Positions 55,535 through 64,000 of a stretch of DNA of 64,000 nt are shown piece after piece; positions within the stretch are counted from its first letter, which is position 1; every line of letters begins with the position of its first letter. The translations under genes and the position numbers were made by a program. Source of the DNA: Acinetobacter gyllenbergii CIP 110306 = MTCC 11365 (GTDB taxonomy: Bacteria; Pseudomonadota; Gammaproteobacteria; Pseudomonadales; Moraxellaceae); contig NZ_ATGG01000016.1 in NCBI RefSeq assembly GCF_000413855.1, positions 1-64,000 on the forward strand. The letters are read 5' to 3'. The notes under the pieces are model-generated. The model saw nothing but the letters and a program-made list of their open reading frames with translations, was not told the origin of the DNA and ran no database searches.

Positions 55535-56524
55535 ATGACTCAGAATGCATTACACCAATTAAAAAATTTAACCACCGTTGTTGCCGATAGTAGTGATCTA
55601 GAAGCGATTGAAAAATTTCGTCCACTTGATGCAACGACCAATCCATCACTCATCACAGCTGCAGCTGAACAACCAGAAAGCCGCGAGCTGATAGAAGATG
55701 CTTATACTCAAGCCAAGCAAGAAGGCTATCAACGTGATGAACTGATTGAACGTACCATTGATATTTTGACTGTGAAGTTTGGTGTCGAAATTTTAAAATT
55801 GATCGAGGGTCGTGTCTCTACAGAAGTCGATGCTTCTCTTTCTTACAACACGGAAGCAACAATTGCCAAAGCACGTGAGCTCTCTCAGCTCTATCGAGGT
55901 TACGGCATTGAGCAATCACGTATTCTGATTAAAATCGCGTCCACATGGGAAGGCATTCAAGCGGCAAAAGTACTCGAAGCTGAGGGTATTCCATGTAATC
56001 TCACTTTGTTGTTTGGTTTACATCAAGCTCAGGCTTGTGCTGATGCAAACGTCACGCTGATCTCACCTTTTGTAGGTCGTATATTAGATTGGTATAAAAA
56101 AGCTGAAGGTGTAGAGCAATATCCAATTGCCAAAGATCCTGGCGTACTTTCTGTGAAAAAGATTTATAACTACTACAAACAGCAAGGCATTCCAACCCAA
56201 GTGATGGGTGCAAGCTTCCGTAGTACCGCACAAGTGCTTGGTTTATCAGGTTGTGACTTACTTACGATTGCCCCAAATCTTTTGGCTCAGTTGGAACAAG
56301 ACCAACAGCTTGTTGAACCTCAACTAAGTGCCGAATTTGCTCAACACGCAGAAAAAATTGAACGTCCAGCACAAAGCAAAGAGAGTTTTAAAGCTGAACT
56401 TGAGCAAGATTTGATGGCCTTTCAATTGCTGCAAGGGGGTATTGATGGCTTTATCAAAGCACGTGACCAACTCAGTTTATTGCTGCGTCAGTCTTTTGGT
56501 ATTGATGCTGAAATCAAACCATAA
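55535..56524 (+). CDS. tal: Transaldolase
   Basis: 329 aa. Pentose phosphate pathway enzyme. DATTNPSLITAAAEQ (about 31-45), EVDASLSYNTEATIAKAREL, the Schiff-base Lys in RILIKIASTWEGI, NLTLLFGLHQAQAC, SPFVGRILDWY and VMGASFRST. Class TalB-type. Between aceR and a LysE-type gene. Confidence 0.96.
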   Translation: MTQNALHQLKNLTTVVADSSDLEAIEKFRPLDATTNPSLITAAAEQPESRELIEDAYTQAKQEGYQRDELIERTIDILTVKFGVEILKLIEGRVSTEVDASLSYNTEATIAKARELSQLYRGYGIEQSRILIKIASTWEGIQAAKVLEAEGIPCNLTLLFGLHQAQACADANVTLISPFVGRILDWYKKAEGVEQYPIAKDPGVLSVKKIYNYYKQQGIPTQVMGASFRSTAQVLGLSGCDLLTIAPNLLAQLEQDQQLVEPQLSAEFAQHAEKIERPAQSKESFKAELEQDLMAFQLLQGGIDGFIKARDQLSLLLRQSFGIDAEIKP

Positions 56525-56545
56525 TTAGTCGATTTTTCACCAATA

Positions 56546-56584
56546 AAAACCGATTTTTGTTATATTAGCGAAAATCGGTTTTTT
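56546..56584 (+). terminator. Terminator after transaldolase gene
   Basis: AAAACCGATTTT / AAAATCGGTTTT, 13-base loop, ending in a T run, 22 bp past the stop and just before the LysE-type gene. Confidence 0.82.
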
Positions 56585-56596
56585 AATGAGTTCACT

Positions 56597-57247
56597 GTGT
56601 TCGGTATAACAGATTTAACCACATATATTATTGGTACAATCTTAATTGTGTTATTACCAGGCCCTAACTCTCTCTATGTCATGTCCGTAGCTTCTCGTTA
56701 TGGCATTCGTACTGGTTACGCGGCAGCTTGCGGTGTATTTACAGGCGATTCTATTTTAATCCTGTGTACGGTATTAGGTGCGGCATCCTTACTCAAAGCC
56801 TTCCCGATTCTGTTCATTATTCTCAAATTAACAGGGGCTTGTTATCTCGCCTACTTAGGTTTTAAATTATTACAAGGTGCTTATCAAACTTGGAATAAGC
56901 CACCTCACCATGCCGAGCTAGCTGATTTACCGAAACTTGATCAAGTTCATCCTTACCGTACAGCACTCAGTATCAGCTTACTGAATCCGAAAGCGATTCT
57001 GTTTTTCCTGTCTTTTTTTGTGCAGTTTGTAGAACCTGATTATGCCTATCCTGCATTAAGCTTTTTAGTATTGGCATTGATTGTGCAAATTGTAAGTTTT
57101 AGCTATTTAACCGCTTTGATTTTCTCTGGGATTAAACTGGCTAGTTTTTTCAAACATAATTATAAAATTGCAGCTACTGGGATTTGTGTGGTCGGAATCT
57201 TGTTCTTTGGTTTTGGTTTAAGATTGGCAACGTCAACGCTCACCTAA
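56597..57247 (+). CDS. LysE-family amino acid exporter, LeuE-like
   Basis: 216 aa, GTG start at 56597; the ribosome site is weak. Six predicted membrane segments. Family features: IVLLPGPNSLYVMSVASRYG (about 19-38), YAAACGVFTGDSILI, LKLTGACYLAYLGFKLLQG and LLNPKAILFFLSFFVQF. Opening and motifs follow LeuE (leucine export). Substrate inferred. It sits right after the transaldolase terminator. Confidence 0.87.
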   Translation: MFGITDLTTYIIGTILIVLLPGPNSLYVMSVASRYGIRTGYAAACGVFTGDSILILCTVLGAASLLKAFPILFIILKLTGACYLAYLGFKLLQGAYQTWNKPPHHAELADLPKLDQVHPYRTALSISLLNPKAILFFLSFFVQFVEPDYAYPALSFLVLALIVQIVSFSYLTALIFSGIKLASFFKHNYKIAATGICVVGILFFGFGLRLATSTLT

Positions 57248-57355
57248 GCATAAATTTGATCGAATGATCAATTTATTCAATCACTTTAGAACTACGATTT
57301 AGGTCGCATTAACGATATACTTTTCAACAAATTTTAAACAAGTATAGATGCATAG

Positions 57356-58534
57356 ATGCAACGTCTCCTCCAAGATTTTTCAATTCCAGCAGTTTTTGCT
57401 GGCTTTATTACTTTCTTAATCGGGATTAGTGTTTCCGCCATCCTCGTCATTCAAGGCGCACAATCTTTAGGTGCCAATACTGCTCAAATCAGTTCTTGGT
57501 TTTGGGCATTGGGACTTGCCATTGGTCTCTCGGGCTTGATCCTGTCTTGGAAATATAAATATCCCGTTGCCACCGCATGGTCGACGCCAGGGATTGCATT
57601 GATCATTGCCTCGACTGGGCATTATGATTTATATGAAGCGATTGGTGCTTTCTTGGTCTGTGGTATTGCCATTGCCATTGTTGGTTTTTCAGGAATCTTC
57701 CAAAAACTATTGGCCCATATTCCACAAAGTCTGACCTGTGCCATGCTGGCAGGGATCTTATTAAAATTTGGTATTCAAATTTTTAGCAGCTTAGAAAGCC
57801 ATCTTGGCTTTATTCTCAGTATGCTTGTGATCTATTTGGTTTCAAAACGCTTATTTCCACGTTATAGCATTGTACTGACGGTGATTTTAGGCGCAGCAAT
57901 CTGCCCACTATTTATCGACTTTAAACTTCAATCAATCACGTGGTCACTGACCCAACCGGTATGGATGCAACCTTCATTTTCGTGGTCTGCCATCTTAGGC
58001 TTAGCTTTACCACTGTTTGTCATCAATATGACTTCACAAAACTTGCCAGGGATTGCCATGATTAAAAGCTATGGCTACCACCCGCATGTGAATCAGTTGG
58101 TGGGTTGGACAGGTGTCGCACATACTATTTTTGCGCCTTTCGGCTGTTTCTCAATCAATTTAGCAGCAATTAGTGCAGCGGTAAGCCTAGATGATCAAGT
58201 ACATCCCGATCCAAGTAAACGCTATATTGCCGGAATCAGCTGTGGTCTGTTCTATATCTTAATGGGGCTCTTTGCAGCGACATTGGTCAGCCTACTGATG
58301 TCATTCCCGCAAATCTTTATTGTGGCGCTTGCAGGAATTGCGCTATTTGCAACGATCAGCCACAACATTGCCGTTGCTTTTTCAAATGTAGAAGAACGTG
58401 AAGCTGCGCTACTCACCTTTTTATGTAGTGCCTCAGGTGTCCAATTCTGGGGTATTGGCTCAGCGTTTTGGGGTTTGTTATTAGGTATCTTCGTACTAGT
58501 GTTATTTAGATTTAAAGCAAAAAATAAGCCCTAG
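57356..58534 (+). CDS. Benzoate/H+ symporter family transporter (BenE)
   Basis: 392 aa, about 11-12 membrane segments. BenE family: SIPAVFAGFITFLIGISVSA, WALGLAIGLSGLILSW, YPVATAWSTPGIALI, FVINMTSQNLPGIAMIKSYG, FGCFSINLAAISAAVSL. The location away from ben genes means benzoate is not assured. The stop lies inside the hairpin at 58523-58545. Confidence 0.9.
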   Translation: MQRLLQDFSIPAVFAGFITFLIGISVSAILVIQGAQSLGANTAQISSWFWALGLAIGLSGLILSWKYKYPVATAWSTPGIALIIASTGHYDLYEAIGAFLVCGIAIAIVGFSGIFQKLLAHIPQSLTCAMLAGILLKFGIQIFSSLESHLGFILSMLVIYLVSKRLFPRYSIVLTVILGAAICPLFIDFKLQSITWSLTQPVWMQPSFSWSAILGLALPLFVINMTSQNLPGIAMIKSYGYHPHVNQLVGWTGVAHTIFAPFGCFSINLAAISAAVSLDDQVHPDPSKRYIAGISCGLFYILMGLFAATLVSLLMSFPQIFIVALAGIALFATISHNIAVAFSNVEEREAALLTFLCSASGVQFWGIGSAFWGLLLGIFVLVLFRFKAKNKP

Positions 58535-58545
58535 TTGGGCTTATT
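58523..58545 (-). terminator. Terminator after the KefC-type gene, overlapping the end of benE-like gene
   Basis: AATAAGCCC / GGGCTTATT with a 5-base loop. On the minus strand it continues TTTTTTGC. It lies 28 bp past the antiporter stop and contains the last codon and stop region of the convergent BenE-type gene. Confidence 0.75.
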
Positions 58546-58572
58546 CAAATCATGCACGGAAAGCATTGCGGA

Positions 58573-60405
58573 TTACTTTTCCTCTAAATCTTTCTGTGCT
58601 TCTTCATCATTTAAAATACGTGCTGCTTTTTTAGGACGAATTAATGGCGCTGTTGGACGCGGATGCGTATGGGTATATTGTAAACCTACACCTGCATAGA
58701 CATCATCCGCAGCGATCTCTGTTTCAAAACGCTCATCATCACGATCACGAATTTCATCCGTAATGCGTTGTACTTCATCTTCATCAACGCCTAATTCTTG
58801 CAAGATCACGCCACCAAATTTGATTGCAGATTCGAAGGTTTCGCGAATCATATAATCCACTTTATGCTTCACTAAGTAAAGCGAATGTTCACGGTCATAA
58901 GAACGAACCAGCAGCTTAGCCAATGGAAATTCATGCGTGACCAACTCAACAATTCGATTGGTGGTTTCTTTACTGTCGACACAAACCACAATGGCTTGGG
59001 CTGAAGATGCACCCGATGCATGCAAAATATCTAAACGGCAGCCATCGCCATAATAGATTTTAAAACCAAACTTTTCCGCGTTTTGAATCATGTCGATGTC
59101 ATTATCAATAATGGTGACATCTACTCCTCTTGCCAATAACAGTTGACTGGTCACCTGACCGAAACGACCAAAGCCAATCATCAGTACACTGCCACTCAAG
59201 CCTTCAGCAATATTGACATTGTCTAAATTGATCTGATCTTTGGTTTCGGTAAAACGTTTAAATACAATGCCTAAAATCGGGGTTAACACCATTGATAACA
59301 CCACAATCGCAGTCAAATTCGACTTGACTGAATTATCAATGACTTGCGCACTCAATGCAGCGGCAAACAGAACAAAGGCAAATTCACCACCTTGTGCCAT
59401 CAGCAAAGCTCGGTCAAGCGCCTCGGTATGAGAGCTTTTGGTGACACGTGCAACGATATAAATCATCAAGGCCTTAGCAAACATCATCGCTAAAACACCG
59501 CTGACAATCAGTTGCCAATTCTGAGCAACCACCGATAAATCCAGTGACATCCCGACACCGAGGAAGAACAAGCCCAGTAATAAGCCACGGAAAGGTTCAA
59601 TATCTGCTTCAATCTGATGTCTAAAAGTCGATTCAGATAACAATACCCCTGCCAAAAAAGCCCCCATCGCCATGGATAAACCACTGACTTGCATTAACAA
59701 GGCTGCACCCAAAACCACCAGCAGTGCTGCCGCCGTCATCACCTCTCGGGCTTTTGCCGCGGCAAGCAATCTAAATAACGGATTCAGCAACCAATAGCCT
59801 GCTGCAATAAGACCTGCAATCGCAATCAAGCCAATTCCGATACTTTCCAAGCGTGTCGAAGTACTTTCCACCACATGGTTTGGCGCCATAAAAGCAACAA
59901 TTGCCAATAAAGGCACAATCAGCAAATCTTCAAATAATAAAATGGCAACAATCTTTTGCCCTTGAGGTTGAGCGATATCACCGCGATCTCCCAACAACTG
60001 CATCACAATGGCCGTGGAAGTCAGGACAAAACCAGCAGCACCGATAAAGGCAACTTGCCAACTAAAACCAAACAATAAACCTACGCCAGTCAATGCCAAA
60101 GCACAGGCAACAATTTGCAAGGTACCTAGCCCAAAGATTTCACGCCTTAAACTCCATAAATGTGAGGGCTGCATCTCCAGACCAATCACAAACAGGTACA
60201 TCACAATCCCAAGTTCTGCAATGTGTAAGATCGAAGCCGAATCATGAAAAAATGCAAAACCAAATGGGCCAATAATCAGGCCTGCAATTAAATAACCAAG
60301 GACGGAACCCAAGCCAATACGTTTAAAAATTGGAACGGCAATTACAGCAGCGGCAAGCAAGACCACTGGCGCAATTAAACTGATTGAATGTGCTTCTGAA
60401 CTCAT
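58573..60405 (-). CDS. CPA2 monovalent cation:proton antiporter, KefB/KefC type
   Basis: 610 aa. About 12-13 membrane segments at 1-385 (LGYLIAGLIIGPFGFAFF, IVMYLFVIGLEMQPSHLW, LLFEDLLIVPLLAIVAF). An RCK/TrkA-N domain at about 400-530 begins VLMIGFGRFGQVTSQLLL. A charged C-terminal tail of about 70 residues follows. K+ efflux, probably controlled by NAD(H) or glutathione adducts; specific ligand unknown. Confidence 0.92.
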   Translation of the reverse strand: MSSEAHSISLIAPVVLLAAAVIAVPIFKRIGLGSVLGYLIAGLIIGPFGFAFFHDSASILHIAELGIVMYLFVIGLEMQPSHLWSLRREIFGLGTLQIVACALALTGVGLLFGFSWQVAFIGAAGFVLTSTAIVMQLLGDRGDIAQPQGQKIVAILLFEDLLIVPLLAIVAFMAPNHVVESTSTRLESIGIGLIAIAGLIAAGYWLLNPLFRLLAAAKAREVMTAAALLVVLGAALLMQVSGLSMAMGAFLAGVLLSESTFRHQIEADIEPFRGLLLGLFFLGVGMSLDLSVVAQNWQLIVSGVLAMMFAKALMIYIVARVTKSSHTEALDRALLMAQGGEFAFVLFAAALSAQVIDNSVKSNLTAIVVLSMVLTPILGIVFKRFTETKDQINLDNVNIAEGLSGSVLMIGFGRFGQVTSQLLLARGVDVTIIDNDIDMIQNAEKFGFKIYYGDGCRLDILHASGASSAQAIVVCVDSKETTNRIVELVTHEFPLAKLLVRSYDREHSLYLVKHKVDYMIRETFESAIKFGGVILQELGVDEDEVQRITDEIRDRDDERFETEIAADDVYAGVGLQYTHTHPRPTAPLIRPKKAARILNDEEAQKDLEEK

Positions 60406-60519
60406 ACTGTTCTCATTGTTATCAAGCTGGCGTCATTTTATGTGAAACAATAGACATTTTATATATCATTTTTGGGACAATCTATCTCAACCACATGATA
60501 TAGAAACTATTTCTAAGGC

Positions 60520-61239
60520 TTAATTGATGGTATTTTTATCCCAAAATGCCTGTCGAATTTGCGGCATGGCATTCAGATGATTGGTAATATGCTGTGCTTC
60601 TTCTGCATCAATTGAAGTAGCAATTAAAGTGACTTCAATCTCGACCTCTTTTTCACCAAACGGTGTGACTTCAATATCTTTGGCCGGATAATTATGGTGT
60701 TGCAAGGTTAAATTCAACTCATCCATCACCACCTTACTCTGACTACGGTCACAAATAATATAGATGACATGTAAAACCTCGGTATCGTCATCAATTGGAC
60801 GACGATCAATGGCATGAACAATCGGTCTTAACAGCGTATTGGCTGCCAAGATAAAAGCCGTTGCCAGTATTGCTTCAATAATAAGATCTGAACCCGCAGA
60901 AGCACCCACGGCGGCTGAGCACCAGAGAGTCGCTGCCGTGTTTAAACCATGAATATTGCCTTCTTGGCGCATAATCACACCCGCACCCAAGAAACCGATC
61001 CCTGAAACCACATAGGCAATCACGCGGACTGCACCTTCTGCACCCGTTAAATTGGTCGCAATATCGACAAAAATTGCAGCACCAACAGCCACCAGTACAT
61101 TGGTTCTCAACCCTGCCGTGCGTTGTCGATACTGACGTTCAAAGCCAATTAATGCACCAAGAATAAAAGCAACGGACAGGCTGACTAAGGTGTCAGCAAT
61201 ATTTGATAAATCAATATTTTGTAAAAACTTTAATTGCAT
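60520..61239 (-). CDS. MgtC/SapB family protein
   Basis: 239 aa. MgtC domain at about 1-145 with four to five membrane segments: LSVAFILGALIGFERQYRQR, TAGLRTNVLVAVGAAIFVDI, RVIAYVVSGIGFLGAGVIMR, GLNTAATLWCSAAVGASAGS. C-terminal ACT-like soluble domain follows. Role in Mg2+-limited growth or ATPase control in pathogens; here inferred from family only. Confidence 0.91.
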   Translation of the reverse strand: MQLKFLQNIDLSNIADTLVSLSVAFILGALIGFERQYRQRTAGLRTNVLVAVGAAIFVDIATNLTGAEGAVRVIAYVVSGIGFLGAGVIMRQEGNIHGLNTAATLWCSAAVGASAGSDLIIEAILATAFILAANTLLRPIVHAIDRRPIDDDTEVLHVIYIICDRSQSKVVMDELNLTLQHHNYPAKDIEVTPFGEKEVEIEVTLIATSIDAEEAQHITNHLNAMPQIRQAFWDKNTIN

Positions 61240-61296
61240 CTTACACCTATATTCTTATCAATGTTTTTAATGACAGATTAACTAGATTTGAAACAA

Positions 61297-61989
61297 TTAG
61301 GATGAAGGCGTATAACTTAAACCGAGTCCAAACCAATGTTGTTTTAAACGATGTAGACGATCGCCGAAAGAAGCTTCCAAAGTAAGGACATTGGGAATCA
61401 AACTATATTGCAACGCTGTCTGGAAAAATGGCGCTTGGCGATCTTGATTATATGTTTCAAGTGTTACACCGACATGCTCGGTCAGCGTATAAGTTGAAGC
61501 AATTCCCCAGCGAACGAGGCGCTCATCAGTCTGTTGATAACCGAGATTGGTATCCAATGCTAAACGTTGATCTAAAAGTTGAAAACTGACAGGAACATTC
61601 AAAAACCAGTTTAAATCCCCATGATGAGCAACATCATCACGGGATAGCTGTAAACTACTGGCAACGCCCCAGTCATTCTTCATTGGCTTTAAAATGCTTT
61701 TCGCTTGAACCGAAAAGCCATGCATCTGATCTTGATCTTTACTTGAGTGATAGCCCAAAGATACTTCTAAATTTTGATTGAGATTACAGGCAGGTACGAC
61801 TTGATAAGACCAAGTGCCGTCTTTGTTATAGCTATAAGTACTTTCTAGCTGACACTGCTGTGCCGCTGTAATAGATACATCATCGGTGTTGATGAGTGGA
61901 CCTGCCTTACTCTTTTGAGTCAGCAACAATCCACATAAAATAAATACGTTAACAATAGCAAGCCATTGAATGGAAGCGTGAAAAAACAT
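61297..61989 (-). CDS. Hypothetical outer-membrane beta-barrel-like protein
   Basis: 230 aa. N-terminal hydrophobic signal (WLAIVNVFILCGLLLTQKSKAG). The rest alternates in short strands: YSYNKDGTWSYQVVPACN, LEVSLGYHSSKDQ, GVASSLQLSRDD, NWFLNVPVSFQLLDQRLAL, LGYQQTDERL, and ends HWFGLGLSYTPSS. This is typical of small barrel porin-like or assembly-reporter proteins of Acinetobacter. Two Cys in the early part. Function unknown. Confidence 0.7.
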   Translation of the reverse strand: MFFHASIQWLAIVNVFILCGLLLTQKSKAGPLINTDDVSITAAQQCQLESTYSYNKDGTWSYQVVPACNLNQNLEVSLGYHSSKDQDQMHGFSVQAKSILKPMKNDWGVASSLQLSRDDVAHHGDLNWFLNVPVSFQLLDQRLALDTNLGYQQTDERLVRWGIASTYTLTEHVGVTLETYNQDRQAPFFQTALQYSLIPNVLTLEASFGDRLHRLKQHWFGLGLSYTPSS

Positions 61990-62299
61990 AGGCTTCTCCC
62001 CATTTTAGGTGAGAAACTAAACAGGATGCAGTCAATACAATAAATTTTGTGGATACAGCAAAATTTTATAGGAGGGTTTAGATAATTTTTAGCAAAGCTA
62101 TCTCATTGCAAGATAGCCGACCTAAATAGCTCACTTGCTCAGTATTCGCTTTGGCTTAATCCCTTATTAAACCCGAACCTCGAACAACTTCCCATTTAGG
62201 ATCTCCGTGAATAAACTCAACGGCATTATAGGACATGCGAATTGATTCACAAGCCCTATCGTATGAATTTTTTATTACGTGATAAAATTTCGCGCTAAA
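61990..62299. other. Intergenic region with an open-frame remnant
   Basis: On the minus strand the frame of the RDD gene continues open for 47 codons after its stop (62300-62302), reading SYDRACESIRMSYNAVEFIH, then GDPKWEVVRGSGLIRD, and TAA at 62156-62158. The text looks protein-like. It may be a gene remnant or chance. The rest of the region shows nothing clear. Confidence 0.45.
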
Positions 62300-62737
62300 T
62301 TAAAGCTCTCTTACCACTACAGTTTTTGCCATTTTGTCGTGCCAGCCTTGCTTCTTCGCATCAAATGCCACCCAGATTAAACCAATAAAAAATACTAATG
62401 TTGCTGGGATATAACCAATATAACGAATGATAGCCTGTCCAACAGTCACATTTTCACCTGTTTTTTCATCCAGCACTTTTAATCGAAGCAGACGCTTACC
62501 TGGTGTACCAGCAAATTTAATCCAACAGAAAATATAAAAGACTGCGGCGAGAATTTGCCAAATCCAATCTGCCGTAGACATAAATTGGAATGATGAAAAA
62601 CCATCAGAGGCAACTGTGGTATTGCCACCACCAAAAATCATGGTTAATGGAATCATGGCAACAATCACAATAATGGAATCAATAATGGCGGCACCCACAC
62701 GTATCCAGAAGCCTGCATATTCATATTTATGAGACAT
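62300..62737 (-). CDS. RDD family membrane protein
   Basis: 145 aa. RDD motif in AGFWIRVGAAIIDSIIVIVAM (about 8-28), then PLTMIFGG, a second segment WIWQILAAVFYIFCWIKFAG, TPGKRLLRLKVLDEKTG and YIPATLVFFIGLIWVAFD. Small polytopic inner-membrane protein of unknown transport role; some RDD proteins are Na+/H+ antiporters. Confidence 0.88.
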   Translation of the reverse strand: MSHKYEYAGFWIRVGAAIIDSIIVIVAMIPLTMIFGGGNTTVASDGFSSFQFMSTADWIWQILAAVFYIFCWIKFAGTPGKRLLRLKVLDEKTGENVTVGQAIIRYIGYIPATLVFFIGLIWVAFDAKKQGWHDKMAKTVVVREL

Positions 62738-62802
62738 ATTTCCCTCATTTTTTAATTGTAGAAATTTAGTTCAATTGAATAATACGCTGTTTTTCCAATG
62801 AT

Positions 62803-63489
62803 TTATATTGTGTTTTGTTTTAATTCTCGCTCAAAAAAATCAAGCGTCCGCTGCCACACGACTTGGGCTTCAGGCAATCCTCGGCTCACGCTACGGAAGC
62901 CATGTGGCATATTATAAGTATAGGCTTCCACCCGATCACCCAATTGCTGGATTAATTTATTACGCTTGGTCGCTGGGCAAAATGGATCAACCGTAGACCA
63001 ATGCCCTTGTAAAATACGAACCTCATCCAGAGATTCTTTTTTCGGTACACCAGCACCTTGAATACCTAAAGAATGATGATAAACCACAGGTGCCAACATA
63101 TCTTCGCGCTTGGCCATCTGGATTACATAGCCCCCTGTTAAGCACTGCCCTAACATGCCTAAGCGACCATTGGATCGAGGATCTGCCTTTAAAGCATCCA
63201 GTAATACATGAATTTCTTGATTAACTTCACTATCCGCAGCATTGATGCGGCCAGCTTTGCTCACCATGGCACGAATACAATATTTAACTGCACCGCCACT
63301 AAATAGATTAGGTACATAAACCAAATAGCCCCGATCCGCCAAGTCTTGGGCATCTTCACGATAGACATCGAGAATACCGAATAACTCATGTAACAATAAA
63401 ATAGCAGGCGTTTTTTCAGAGCTTTGTGTGGGTGCATACACTTCAACTTCAATTTGACGTGTTGGTAATGTGATTGTTTTTATTTCCAT
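62803..63489 (-). CDS. Dienelactone hydrolase family protein
   Basis: 228 aa from ATG 63489 (MEIKTITLPTRQ); ATG 63498 is three codons earlier. Alpha/beta hydrolase: PAILLLHELFGILDVYREDA (oxyanion region), nucleophile Cys in GMLGQCLTGGYVI, and the distal His in YNMPHGFRS. The Cys nucleophile marks DLH-type carboxymethylenebutenolidases. Substrate unknown; no catechol genes nearby. Confidence 0.86.
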   Translation of the reverse strand: MEIKTITLPTRQIEVEVYAPTQSSEKTPAILLLHELFGILDVYREDAQDLADRGYLVYVPNLFSGGAVKYCIRAMVSKAGRINAADSEVNQEIHVLLDALKADPRSNGRLGMLGQCLTGGYVIQMAKREDMLAPVVYHHSLGIQGAGVPKKESLDEVRILQGHWSTVDPFCPATKRNKLIQQLGDRVEAYTYNMPHGFRSVSRGLPEAQVVWQRTLDFFERELKQNTI

Positions 63490-63553
63490 TGCAGTCATCC
63501 GTTACATTCGAATGATTTCCATACTATTTCTGACAATACTAATTGTCAAATAA

Positions 63554-63579
63554 AAAAGGATGTCTGACGACATCCTTTT
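63554..63579 (-). terminator. Terminator after pepN
   Basis: AAAAGGATGTC / GACATCCTTTT with a 4-base loop; minus strand continues TTTTTT. It lies 21 bp past the pepN stop. Confidence 0.9.
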
Positions 63580-63600
63580 CCTATTGATTCAATCAATCAA

Positions 63601-64000
63601 TTAAATACTGAGTAAACTGTTCAATGTCTCAGCTACATTTTTCGATTTTACTTTAGGTTGCAATGCCTTAAGGGCTTGTTGCACCTGACTACGTTGTGGT
63701 TCAGCCAAGGTGTACCAGCGTGACAGCACTTGTAATAAACGCGAACCTAAGATTGGGTTTTTCTCATCCAGATAAGCAGCCAACCCAATGAAATGATCGA
63801 CACCAAAGCTCCACGTATTGACTGGATTTGCCGCCAAACCGCCACTTACGGCACGGATACGGTTCGGTGTTCCCAAATCATAATCGGCGTGCTTGGTCAG
63901 ATATTCAATGGTTTCTGCTGTTGCACACGGGTTCGATGCTTGAATACTAAACCATTGATCTAAAGATAAAGCTTCATCTTTAAAACGGTTATAGAAATCT
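63601..64000 (-). CDS. pepN: Aminopeptidase N, C-terminal part (5' end outside window)
   Basis: The last about 132 codons. DFYNRFKDEALSLDQWFSIQ, ASNPCATAETIEYLTKHADY, GTPNRIRAVSGG and RLLQVLSRWYTLAEPQRSQV match the DUF3458 C-terminal domain of E. coli PepN. The zinc-binding HExxH domain lies upstream beyond the right edge. M1 metallo-aminopeptidase of the cytoplasm. Confidence 0.92.
   Translation of the reverse strand, partial: DFYNRFKDEALSLDQWFSIQASNPCATAETIEYLTKHADYDLGTPNRIRAVSGGLAANPVNTWSFGVDHFIGLAAYLDEKNPILGSRLLQVLSRWYTLAEPQRSQVQQALKALQPKVKSKNVAETLNSLLSI

Overview
The window is a chromosomal piece of an Acinetobacter species. The evidence is the pair aceI/aceR (PACE chlorhexidine pump and its LysR regulator) with sequence close to the A. 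baumannii proteins, the gpsA-sixA-gspL-gspM gene order, the low GC content, and the iscRSUA-hscBA-fdx operon beside other core genes that look typical of the genus. I cannot name the species. Most of the window is ordinary housekeeping sequence.

Positions 1-4015 are the accessory part. A trimeric autotransporter adhesin runs leftward off the window edge. It has an extended signal peptide region, a short YadA-like connector and a long collagen-like Gly-X-Y stalk. Divergent from it is a tandem LuxR-type HTH regulator, now frameshifted. Then come a phage tail-collar/MdpB-type protein, a decayed Cys-containing gene, and a NarL-like regulator with Asn in place of the phospho-acceptor Asp. A perfect 14-bp inverted repeat lies between the adhesin and the HTH gene.

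Positions 4088-8064 (minus) hold a nitroreductase-gpsA-sixA-gspL-gspM run. Two small lipoproteins, pgk, a DUF2237 gene with a Maf-type pyrophosphatase, and a SmvA-like drug exporter with a divergent TetR gene and clear paired operators follow to about 13.7 kb. Positions 14.2-19.7 kb hold an EstB-like serine hydrolase, a MaoC-like dehydratase, a high-molecular-weight FabG and a thiolase with an odd Lys/Ala/Thr-rich N-terminal tail. A REP-like inverted element sits between maoC and fabG. Positions 19.8-30.5 kb contain a WG/Sel1 repeat protein, a tandem GST-N protein, RraA, rpsT, an M66 (StcE/TagA-like) metalloprotease lipoprotein that is a plausible substrate of the type II secretion system to which GspL/GspM belong, and a frameshifted small secreted protein.

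Positions 30.6-47.2 kb carry cysQ, a YrfG-type phosphatase, hslR, recA-recX, the 4.5S SRP RNA gene (ffs), cpoB, ppiD, hupB, a phasin, a UbiJ-like membrane protein, the complete isc operon with an IscR type 1 site, and a TrxB-like flavoprotein divergent from an Rrf2 regulator with palindromic operators. Positions 47.3-64 kb carry a MASE2 adenylate cyclase, a HIT protein, mfd, a tautomerase, aceI/aceR, a transaldolase, LeuE- and BenE-like transporters, a KefC-type antiporter, MgtC, an RDD protein, a dienelactone hydrolase and the 3' end of pepN.

The best candidate for something little described is the left-edge surface locus, in which a collagen-stalk autotransporter sits beside a tail-collar protein and two unusual LuxR-family regulators. 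Two genes (1528-1927 and 30087-30495) are interrupted by single frameshifts at short repeats. These could be decay, phase variation or assembly error.
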